DNA from: Thermodesulfovibrionia bacterium
GTDB taxonomy: Bacteria > Nitrospirota > Thermodesulfovibrionia > UBA6902
Direction: 5' to 3'
Assembly (NCBI GenBank): GCA_947258735.1
Contig: CAMYJJ010000078.1
Coordinates: 1-11,210 of the forward strand
DNA length: 11,210 nucleotides
Shown here: in pieces, positions 1 through 6,339 of the stretch
Position numbering within the stretch: position 1 is the stretch's first letter
Layout: every line of letters starts with the position of its first letter
Made by a program: the position numbers and the translations under genes
Notes under the pieces: model-generated
Seen by the model: the letters and a program-made list of their open reading frames with translations, nothing else
Told to the model about the DNA's origin: nothing
The model's database searches: none

Positions 1-686
1 ATAAGAAGATGGCCATCCTGCAGTTTAATGTCCTGGACCCCTTCTGAAAAAAGGTCCCAGAACCCGCCTTCACCACCAAACTCCTCTACAAGATTTTTGT
101 TCTTTATATACCCCAGCCATGCATTAGGAATGGGAATGCCGCCAAGTGAAATACCCTTAAGGGCAACGACCGGTTTCTCGTTATCATAATCAAGAATAAG
201 ACCCATATTAAGCCGCAGTGTCTTGCCGCCAAACACAATGATATCATCATCAACAGGCACTACAAGTTTCAGACTGATGAGGTTCTCTGCAAGATCAATA
301 GCAACTCTGCTCGCTATTTCAGGTTTATTGGCAATGAGTGAATTTAATTCTTTTTCGGTAAAATTTATTTCGCGTTTTACCCCTGCTTCAGAATATGCTT
401 CCGGATCCAGGGGAACAGCAGAACCCCTGGGGGGAGGTATATATTCAGACCGCGAGCCACCGGATAATTCCTGCAGTACGGCCAGCTTACTGTCCAGGAT
501 CTTCTGCTCTTTCGTATTGAGCTTTGTCGGTCTGATTTGAGATGCATACATATTATATTTGACCCATCCTGCCACGATCAAACCTACAACGATCACGGTG
601 ATAAACGAAATCCCGAGGATCTGCAGACATCCGATACGGGATTTCTTCTCTGGTGCAGTTGTATTCTCGCTGGGTGTCGTATTCAT
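1..686 (-). CDS. Membrane-anchored protein of unknown function (C-terminus beyond window)
   Basis: Read on the minus strand from ATG at 686-684, the frame stays open for 228 codons to the window edge, so the C-terminus is missing. An in-frame TAA lies four codons upstream, which makes this the first possible ATG; no good Shine-Dalgarno precedes it. Residues 1-18 are polar and end in basic KKSR. About 19-41 form one hydrophobic transmembrane helix (start ILGISFITVIVVGLIVAG), followed by a charged region and a Pro-rich stretch (YIPPPRG, about 82-88). From about 107 there is a mixed alpha/beta domain beginning INFTEKELNSLIANKPE, with hydrophobic strands (LISLKLVVPV, LRLNMGLIL). This suggests a single-pass protein with an extracytoplasmic domain. 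The FTEKELN-type opening resembles YpmS/DUF2140-like anchored proteins, but that is a weak impression. It is transcribed away from the envelope operon starting at 1123. Function unknown. Confidence 0.85.
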   Translation of the reverse strand, partial: MNTTPSENTTAPEKKSRIGCLQILGISFITVIVVGLIVAGWVKYNMYASQIRPTKLNTKEQKILDSKLAVLQELSGGSRSEYIPPPRGSAVPLDPEAYSEAGVKREINFTEKELNSLIANKPEIASRVAIDLAENLISLKLVVPVDDDIIVFGGKTLRLNMGLILDYDNEKPVVALKGISLGGIPIPNAWLGYIKNKNLVEEFGGEGGFWDLFSEGVQDIKLQDGHLL

Positions 687-1122
687 GTATACATTTTAAC
701 ATGCCTGATTTCATAATAACAGTTTAGAGAAATCAGAAGAAGGATGATTTCATTTTGGTGAACTCTAATGCTCGATATTATGTATCATCATATGCTATCC
801 GTGGAGTCTGAGATGACTAACCCACTGTTTTAACGCAATTACCTCGATTCACTGTCTCACCACATGAGAATTGAAGGATAATACGAACGGGATTTTGTTT
901 GTGGATAAATAATCGCATCTGAAAAAAAAGTTGAATATAACTCCACTTTTTCATATACTTATACGTATTCCTGTCTTCATGGTAGACGAAGCCCGTTCTC
1001 GGTCTGTTGTCGCTGGGCTATAAGGGGGATCAGTTATTTCCGCTTTTGAATTGACAGCTAAATAGATATAAGCAGTGAATTCAGGTGAAGGACAGTAATT
1101 CATTTCAATAATTCTGAGTATA
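687..1122. other. Divergent intergenic region
   Basis: These 436 bases separate the minus-strand membrane protein from the plus-strand envelope operon and should carry the promoters of both. A repeat cluster lies at 705-753 (separate entry). A TTGACA hexamer at 1051-1056 has no good -10 at 16-18 bases; TATAAG at 1067-1072 is too close to it. TTGAAT at 1046-1051 with TATAAG at 1067-1072 (15-base spacer) is the best plus-strand pair I see, and it is weak. A short A-run/T-run inverted repeat (925-931 with 945-951) is too AT-rich and too loose to call a terminator. I find no convincing gene or structured RNA here. Confidence 0.5.
705..753. repeat. Operator-like inverted and direct repeat cluster
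   Basis: CTGATTTC at 705-712 is perfectly inverted as GAAATCAG at 729-736, with a 16-base spacer. TGATTTCAT at 706-714 is repeated directly at 745-753. Three copies of one heptamer within 49 bases, 20-70 bases upstream of the minus-strand start codon at 686, fit a regulator binding site or an mRNA leader hairpin for that gene. No regulator can be named from the motif, and chance recurrence in AT-rich DNA is possible. Confidence 0.35.
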
Positions 1123-1761
1123 ATGAAATTCTTTATGCATAGAGCACTTATATGTATGATCCTGTCACTGCTGCTCATGGGCTGTGCTCACTGGCAGAGT
1201 AACTCAGATCTGCTGGACACGTTTAGAGAAAAAAATATGTATGCTTCCCAACGATTTGATCTATCTCAATTCAATGTCGCCCTGCTTGTAAAGAGCGGGG
1301 CTGATACCTTTAATCCGGTGAGTAAAAGAATAACTGCTCCCGTACCGGCTGTAGCCTCATATGTTACGACAAATAATGAGATAATTGAACAATTAAGGAA
1401 AGACCTGAAGACCTTCTTTATTACGGCCAGACACCTGAGAATGAGCGATATGCCCGCGGACCTTGAGATATTTTCAGAAGTAGCCGATGAGTATTTAGAG
1501 ACCAGGATTGATCCTCTTTTAAAGGATAATATGAACGTCCATACTCCTGAAATGAGAAATGCCCTGACAGAACTCCAGTATTATAAGGCGCATCTCCAAT
1601 ATGAAATTGAAGACCTGGAAGGAGCCTGTAAAACATTAGCAGAAATGGAGTCCCGTATTGATGACAAAATGATTGAAAATCCTCAAATTTTAAGTGAGAG
1701 ATTCAATAAAGTCAGCGGTTCTTATTTTGTTTTGAGCGATTTCAGTTTTAAGTGTAAATAA
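1123..1761 (+). CDS. Putative lipoprotein, first gene of envelope operon
   Basis: A 212-residue protein with a type II signal peptide: a short basic n-region (MKFFMHR), a hydrophobic core, and the lipobox LLMGC with the acceptor Cys at residue 21. The residue after Cys is Ala, not Asp, so by the usual E. coli rule it should go to the outer membrane. The mature part is polar and mostly helical, with acidic/helical stretches around 90-135 and 143-175 (for example LTELQYYKAHLQYEIEDLEGACKTLAEME), suggestive of coiled-coil or TPR-like packing. Cys residues also occur at about 169 and 211. The start at 1123 has no strong Shine-Dalgarno; ATG at 1135 is an alternative but would cut the basic n-region. 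The stop codon (1759-1761) abuts the next ATG at 1762, implying translational coupling to the TonB/TolA-like gene. I do not recognise the family. Confidence 0.85.
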   Translation: MKFFMHRALICMILSLLLMGCAHWQSNSDLLDTFREKNMYASQRFDLSQFNVALLVKSGADTFNPVSKRITAPVPAVASYVTTNNEIIEQLRKDLKTFFITARHLRMSDMPADLEIFSEVADEYLETRIDPLLKDNMNVHTPEMRNALTELQYYKAHLQYEIEDLEGACKTLAEMESRIDDKMIENPQILSERFNKVSGSYFVLSDFSFKCK

Positions 1762-3090
1762 ATGAACAGTCCTTTACAAGCGACACGACTGGGATTTGAG
1801 CCCGGGTTACAGTTGCTCATGATTGTGTCGGCACTGGTACATATCATGGCAATTGTTCTGATTACTGATCCCTTTGGCGCCGGAGAAAAGGGCGAAGATA
1901 GTTATTTTGTAAACCTGGTACCCCCTGTTAAACTCAATCAGACAAAAAAGAGCGTATTGGCAGATAAACCAATAATAAAGGAAAAGATTGCGGTACAGGT
2001 CAAGCCTGAAAAAAAGAAGGAAAAGGAAAAGAGTGCGGTACAGGTCAAGCCTGAAAAAAAGAAGGAACCAATAAAAAAAAAGATGAAGTCCAAACCGGCT
2101 GATGTCAGCATAAAACCCATAGCAAAACAAAGTACAAAAAAGAGCATAAAACCCAGGAAGCAGTCTTCAGCATCAATAGTTCCCCTTGCAAAGAGCAGAA
2201 GCTTCTCTGAAAAGAAGTATTCCATAAAGAGACAGATGCCGGTCAATAAAGAAAGTTACAGGAGCGATACTCTTGCGATGGACAGGACCGGACGAGGATC
2301 GGCATTTACATCAAAAAATGATATAGCACTGCAGGGGAAATCGATAGCAGGAAAAAAGATTGCAGAAACATCCGAATATGCATCAATAGCAAAGGGTGTA
2401 AGGGAGCAGTCTTTTGCCTCAATTACAGATACGCAGAATGGACAGCATATGATAAAACGAACCGGCAAAGTGGCTGAAACAGATATAGTGCCTCTGGAAA
2501 AGGCGTCCAGGGATTCTCTGTTTTCCTCCTCCGGACAGATAAAGAACATTGATGAGAACCAGTATGTAATTTCAAGGTCAGAACAGGCGGTAAAAATGGA
2601 TACAGTGCCTGAACACCCGGAAAAAAGGAACGTGAATTATCCTGCAACGAACTTCAGCAGTCCATCAGGGAAGGAGACCGCAACTGACAATGATGGCATA
2701 CCTGCTATTTCAAGGCCTGCTGTTCCGGCCGGGCCGGTTTTAAAACAGAGCATCCCTGCTGAAAAAAAGCAGTTACTCAAAGAGACCATACTTGATGGTG
2801 AGGGACGGGAAGACCGGGACGCATCACCCGGCCTGTCTATCCAGGCGGTCCCCCTGGAAGATTTACATGCCTGTTCAAATGCTCTGGATGAGAGAACACT
2901 AAAGAAAAAAATATTACGCATAATCAATGACAGGAAGACATGCTACAGTCAGGATATTGGAGAATATGTATTTATGGGAACTGCCAGATTTGCATCTTTT
3001 GATATGAAAATATTTCCCAGGACGGGAAGAACACTGTCTAACAGATGTGAGGAACTGAGAAACGCTCTTCACTGTTTAACTTTAAATTAA
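1762..3090 (+). CDS. TonB/TolA-like envelope-spanning protein with four-Cys C-terminal domain
   Basis: A 442-residue protein with a short cytoplasmic N-terminus and a single transmembrane helix at about 17-35. The helix contains S23-A-L-V-H27, the SxxxH signature by which TonB and TolA helices engage ExbB-ExbD or TolQ-TolR. Then comes a very Lys/Pro/Glu-rich linker (about 57-135), including an exact-length 15-residue tandem repeat (74-88 and 89-103). A long Ser/Lys-rich low-complexity region (about 136-340) follows, with degenerate repeats. A compact C-terminal domain runs from about 364 to 442, with Cys at 371, 394, 429 and 438, suited to two disulfides in the periplasm. The C-terminus lacks the usual TonB YP..A and SSG..LD-type pattern, so the partner is probably not a standard TonB-dependent receptor. 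The start abuts the upstream stop; the next gene starts 12 bases after this stop. Energised periplasm-spanning linker is an inference. I am confident of the architecture but not of the role. Confidence 0.8.
   Translation: MNSPLQATRLGFEPGLQLLMIVSALVHIMAIVLITDPFGAGEKGEDSYFVNLVPPVKLNQTKKSVLADKPIIKEKIAVQVKPEKKKEKEKSAVQVKPEKKKEPIKKKMKSKPADVSIKPIAKQSTKKSIKPRKQSSASIVPLAKSRSFSEKKYSIKRQMPVNKESYRSDTLAMDRTGRGSAFTSKNDIALQGKSIAGKKIAETSEYASIAKGVREQSFASITDTQNGQHMIKRTGKVAETDIVPLEKASRDSLFSSSGQIKNIDENQYVISRSEQAVKMDTVPEHPEKRNVNYPATNFSSPSGKETATDNDGIPAISRPAVPAGPVLKQSIPAEKKQLLKETILDGEGREDRDASPGLSIQAVPLEDLHACSNALDERTLKKKILRIINDRKTCYSQDIGEYVFMGTARFASFDMKIFPRTGRTLSNRCEELRNALHCLTLN
1981..2070 (+). repeat. 45-bp in-frame tandem repeat (two copies) in the TonB/TolA-like gene
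   Basis: Copies at 1981-2025 and 2026-2070 are almost identical: 33 bases (1990-2022 and 2035-2067) match exactly. Each encodes 15 residues of pattern EK-x-AVQVKPEKKKE-x. The near-identity at DNA level points to a recent duplication, likely copy-number variable between strains, that lengthens the Lys-rich periplasmic linker without changing frame. It is followed by a run of nine A at 2073-2081. Confidence 0.9.
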
Positions 3091-3101
3091 GGAAGAATTG
3101 A

Positions 3102-5243
3102 ATGAAACATCTAATGATTATTTTTCTGTTGTTTATTGTAACTCCTGTATATGCCCAGACTGATACAGGCCAGTCCAGGTGGGACGTGTATCTGGACCAT
3201 GCATATGAACTGACCTATTGGGATGAGGATGAATTAAAGGACTGGGTTATTGATCAGGAAAAAGATTTTGGTCAGACCCTCGTCCAGTATGCAGATATAT
3301 GGCAAAAGAACCTCTTTGGATCTCAGGGAAACAATGCAGAGGGAAAGGGAAGGGTCCCTTATCCTGAAGATACATTTAAGCGTCTGGCATTGGCAGAACT
3401 TCTGTTATACCTGGTCAGCGAAGATATAAACAGGCTTGATGAGGCAATCCGGGTTATGGAAGAGTTAAAGGGGAAGATAGAAAAATCTGAAATCGCATTC
3501 TGGTACCATCTTATTCAGGCGTATGATGCACTGGCAGAAAGGGGGGAAGAATTTGAAAAGGCAACCGGTAAATTTGTAAAGAGTATTTTTAAAATCTGGC
3601 TGAATATTGTATTGCCGCTCGAAGAAGAATTTTCAGTATTAAAGGTGCCTTCGACACCGGTTTCGATGAAAGGTTTTGCGTTCAGTGTTCCCTATCTCTA
3701 TGAAAACATAGCAAACATGATATTAAGAAAAGCAATAGTTCAGTGTGAACTCCGCAACACAGGAGCACTTGGTGCTGTTATCCTGGCCCTGCATGAAAGA
3801 CTGAGCCTTCCAAACGGATATACCGATACGGTGAAGACCATTGTTAACCGCATGTCAGGACCAAAATCCGACGCTAACAACCTTTTTTATACTGTTATCT
3901 TTCTTGAAGCAGAGCAGCACCGGTTTTCATCTCAGAAAGCACTGAATGAAAGCGGCCTGTCATCCGAAGCTGAGGAGACATTCAGCAAGTCAGGTCGTTA
4001 TTACAATCTTTCATATGATTCGGCAAATACCAGCCAGGGAAGAGCGGCCGTGCTGAGTGATTATATGGACCTGGTAAGCTTTGCATATTCCAGACTGCCC
4101 ATGAGGGAGGAAATTGATAATGACAGCATATTTGCCCGCATGTCAGTTCATCAGGGGAACCTTACCGTTAGTAAGGCAATGGATCTGTTTGATGAGCTTT
4201 CTGATTCAGAAATAAGGCTGAATGACTGGGAACAGCATGGTTTTGCACAGAGAAGTGACTATCTAGCTGCCATGCACAGTCTCTGGAGTTCCATTGTTGA
4301 GATATCCCTGTGGAGTGCATATTATCATGAAAAGGAAATATCTGATGAAGACTATCAGATTTACTCAGACAATGTCATTAAAACAGAGGCTGCACTTCTT
4401 CTGTATCTTGATTTTTTTGAGAGGTATTTAGGTAACGGATACATGGATATAATCCCTGATAATGCCTATTTTAACGCTGCTGAAGCAGCAGCAAAATATT
4501 CAAGCCTGAATAGCAGGCTTGCACCATATAGTTCTGGTATGGCTAATTATAAAAAGGCTTTTAACAGTATATTGCAGTATGTCGAGATCTTTCCATTTAA
4601 TCCTGAAGCGGTAATGGAGCTGGCCCATCAGGTAAATGAGATGGGCAAACCGGGACTGTATGTAAAATATGTTCTGCCCATTGCCTCGAAGCTGAAAGAA
4701 ATGAGGCTTACACAATCATTGCAGGATGGAGAGGGTGGAGACCCTCTCATTTCATCACTGGTAGATCTGCAGCAGGCAATCCCTGATATCATGATGAAAG
4801 CCAATACACTGATCTATCTGCGGGGAAACGGCGCCAAAACTGTCAGAGAAGATATTAAGTTAAAACAGAAGGGCATATTCAACAAAAGCAGAACATACGT
4901 ATCGACTGATATCAGCGGTGTCACATCGGATAATTATGATCAGGTCAGCTCTGTGCTTAATGATATTATCGATCAGCTAAGCTCAGGACCGGTTATGAAG
5001 GGAGACAGCGGCAGGGACAGGTTTATCCTGGATGTGAAACAGTTGAAGGAAGAAATAACTGCACTTCAGGAAGCTGAACAGATAATGGCAGATATGGACA
5101 AGTATACAGAGACAAGCAGAAACATCAGGAAGGAACTCGCTCAAAAAATAGACCACCCCTTACATACTGTCCTGCGCCGGGTCTTTTATGAAATGTCTGT
5201 GAATAATAATAAGTATTACCAGACGTTCAGTATGGTGAAGTGA
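3102..5243 (+). CDS. Large exported helical protein, third gene of envelope operon
   Basis: A 713-residue protein with a clear Sec signal peptide (MKHLMIIFLLFIVTPVYA, cleavage predicted after VYA at residue 18) and no further obvious membrane segment, so it should be periplasmic or outer-membrane associated. GGAAGA at 3091-3096 lies 5 bases before the ATG, and the gene starts 12 bases after the previous stop. The mature chain is rich in Glu, Leu, Tyr, Ala and Asp, with long amphipathic helix patterns throughout (for example ELTYWDEDELKDWVIDQEKDF near the N-terminus and a charged, possibly coiled-coil segment around 640-690 such as LKEEITALQEAEQIMADMDKY). It looks like an alpha-solenoid or TPR-like scaffold, but I see no canonical TPR consensus and no enzymatic motif. 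Cys is nearly absent, unlike its four-Cys neighbour. Co-transcription suggests it works with the lipoprotein and the TonB/TolA-like protein. Family not recognised. Confidence 0.85.
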   Translation: MKHLMIIFLLFIVTPVYAQTDTGQSRWDVYLDHAYELTYWDEDELKDWVIDQEKDFGQTLVQYADIWQKNLFGSQGNNAEGKGRVPYPEDTFKRLALAELLLYLVSEDINRLDEAIRVMEELKGKIEKSEIAFWYHLIQAYDALAERGEEFEKATGKFVKSIFKIWLNIVLPLEEEFSVLKVPSTPVSMKGFAFSVPYLYENIANMILRKAIVQCELRNTGALGAVILALHERLSLPNGYTDTVKTIVNRMSGPKSDANNLFYTVIFLEAEQHRFSSQKALNESGLSSEAEETFSKSGRYYNLSYDSANTSQGRAAVLSDYMDLVSFAYSRLPMREEIDNDSIFARMSVHQGNLTVSKAMDLFDELSDSEIRLNDWEQHGFAQRSDYLAAMHSLWSSIVEISLWSAYYHEKEISDEDYQIYSDNVIKTEAALLLYLDFFERYLGNGYMDIIPDNAYFNAAEAAAKYSSLNSRLAPYSSGMANYKKAFNSILQYVEIFPFNPEAVMELAHQVNEMGKPGLYVKYVLPIASKLKEMRLTQSLQDGEGGDPLISSLVDLQQAIPDIMMKANTLIYLRGNGAKTVREDIKLKQKGIFNKSRTYVSTDISGVTSDNYDQVSSVLNDIIDQLSSGPVMKGDSGRDRFILDVKQLKEEITALQEAEQIMADMDKYTETSRNIRKELAQKIDHPLHTVLRRVFYEMSVNNNKYYQTFSMVK

Positions 5244-5257
5244 AGAAAAGAAGTAAG

Positions 5258-5280
5258 ACTTAAGATTCAAAACTTAAGAT
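5258..5280. repeat. Short AT-rich repeat between convergent genes
   Basis: ACTTAAGAT occurs at 5258-5266 and again at 5272-5280. Because CTTAAG is its own reverse complement, the two copies could also pair as a six-base AT-rich stem. The repeat sits in the 73-base gap between the converging envelope and signalling operons, where termination is expected. The stem is too weak, and no T-tract follows on either strand, to call it an intrinsic terminator. Confidence 0.3.
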
Positions 5281-5316
5281 ATGGGAAGTTAACCGCAACA
5301 ATTATTATGTCTGAGT

Positions 5317-6339
5317 TTACTGCAGGGCCACCTGACCGCTCAGAATAATATGTGTAATCTCAGGATCGAACTGGGTGCCTGAGTGTTCTCTCAGTTCACT
5401 CATGACATCCTCCATAGGGAGGGCCTTCCTGTATGGTCTGTCACTCATCATGGCATCAACTGCGTCTGCAACTAGAACGATTCTTGCTGAAAGAGGAATC
5501 TGCCTGCTCTTAAACCCTTCAGGATACCCCCTGCCATCAAAACGTTCATGGTGGTACAAAATCACCGGTACTGCTTCTTCCAGGAAAGGAACAGACTGGA
5601 CAATTCTCGCGCCTATGGCCGGATGGTTTTTCATCTCTTCATATTCATCCTGTGTAAGCCGGCCTTTTTTCCTGAGAATGGTTTCCTCAATACCTATTTT
5701 GCCAATATCATGTATCGAAGCTGCATGCTCCAGTCCTTTGATGGTCTCTTCAGCGACACCCATGACTTTTGCCAGTGCCGATGCCAGTTCAGCCACACGG
5801 TTGGAATGGTTATACGTGTAGTGGTCCTTGGCGTCTATGGTGTGGATCAGGGCTTTTACCGTTCCATCGTAATAATGCATAATGCTGGCACGGGCCTCGC
5901 TTATCTGGCCTTCAAGCTTTGATGTCGTGTCCAGAAGTTTGTCCCGCTCCATCTTTAACCCGGCGCTGGTACGACTTTTTTCAAGTCCTTTCTCAACGAC
6001 CATAAGCACGTCATCCTTATCAAATGGTTTGATAAGATAATCAAATGCACCGAACCGTATGGCATCACGTGCAGTTTCAAGACTGGCATACGCGGTGAGA
6101 AGAATGACTTCCGTATCAGGATGGATGTTTTTTATTTCCTGTAATGCAGTTATCCCGTCCATCCTGGGCATTTTAATATCCATGACCACCAGGTCTACCG
6201 GATTCCGGACCATCATATCCAGCCCCTCCCTTGCCCCGGAAGCGGTTGAAACAATATATCGGTCCTTTAAAACCATGCGGATCGATTCTCTCGGTGCCAG
6301 TTCATCATCGATGACCAGAATTTTATCTCTATTGTCCAT
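5317..6339 (-). CDS. Response regulator with REC and HD-GYP domains (probable c-di-GMP phosphodiesterase)
   Basis: A 340-residue protein, the last gene of the signalling operon. Residues 5-120 are a CheY-like receiver with all key residues: acidic pair D11/D12, phospho-acceptor D54 (VVMDIKMPRMDG), T82 and K104 (KPF). A probable helical linker (about 125-160) leads to an HD-GYP domain (about 158-335) with H178, the HD pair H210-D211 (HDIGKIGI), H239 (NHPAIGA), and H263-H264-E ... D268-G-R-GYP (271-273). That full motif set is known in c-di-GMP phosphodiesterases that yield GMP or pGpG, so phosphorylation at D54 probably controls c-di-GMP breakdown. The start codon overlaps the end of the upstream kinase-homologue gene by 11 bases and has a strong Shine-Dalgarno inside that gene, so the two are translationally linked. 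No DNA-binding domain is present. Confidence 0.95.
   Translation of the reverse strand: MDNRDKILVIDDELAPRESIRMVLKDRYIVSTASGAREGLDMMVRNPVDLVVMDIKMPRMDGITALQEIKNIHPDTEVILLTAYASLETARDAIRFGAFDYLIKPFDKDDVLMVVEKGLEKSRTSAGLKMERDKLLDTTSKLEGQISEARASIMHYYDGTVKALIHTIDAKDHYTYNHSNRVAELASALAKVMGVAEETIKGLEHAASIHDIGKIGIEETILRKKGRLTQDEYEEMKNHPAIGARIVQSVPFLEEAVPVILYHHERFDGRGYPEGFKSRQIPLSARIVLVADAVDAMMSDRPYRKALPMEDVMSELREHSGTQFDPEITHIILSGQVALQ

Noticed and set aside
989..1019. AGCCC ... GGGCT as a hairpin or terminator
   Set aside because: The stem is five pairs with a loop of about 20 bases and no T-tract, which is likely by chance.
1051..1072. TTGACA with TATAAG as a consensus promoter for the envelope operon
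   Set aside because: The spacer is only about 10 bases. A weaker TTGAAT pairing is possible, but I would not annotate it firmly.
951..1178. 75-codon minus-strand open frame in the divergent region, overlapping the lipoprotein start
   Set aside because: It has no ribosome site or recognisable domain and antisenses the lipoprotein signal sequence; it is most likely a chance frame.
2073..2081. Run of nine A as a possible transcriptional slippage or programmed frameshift site
   Set aside because: The main frame continues unbroken on both sides, and no useful alternative frame product begins there.
1938..2246. Phe/Leu-rich minus-strand frame that looks like a membrane protein
   Set aside because: It is the complement of the Lys-rich linker: AAA/AAG codons read backwards give TTT/CTT. 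It is a shadow, not a gene.
5258..5280. CTTAAG repeat as a bidirectional intrinsic terminator
   Set aside because: The stem would be six AT-rich pairs with no following T-run on either strand.
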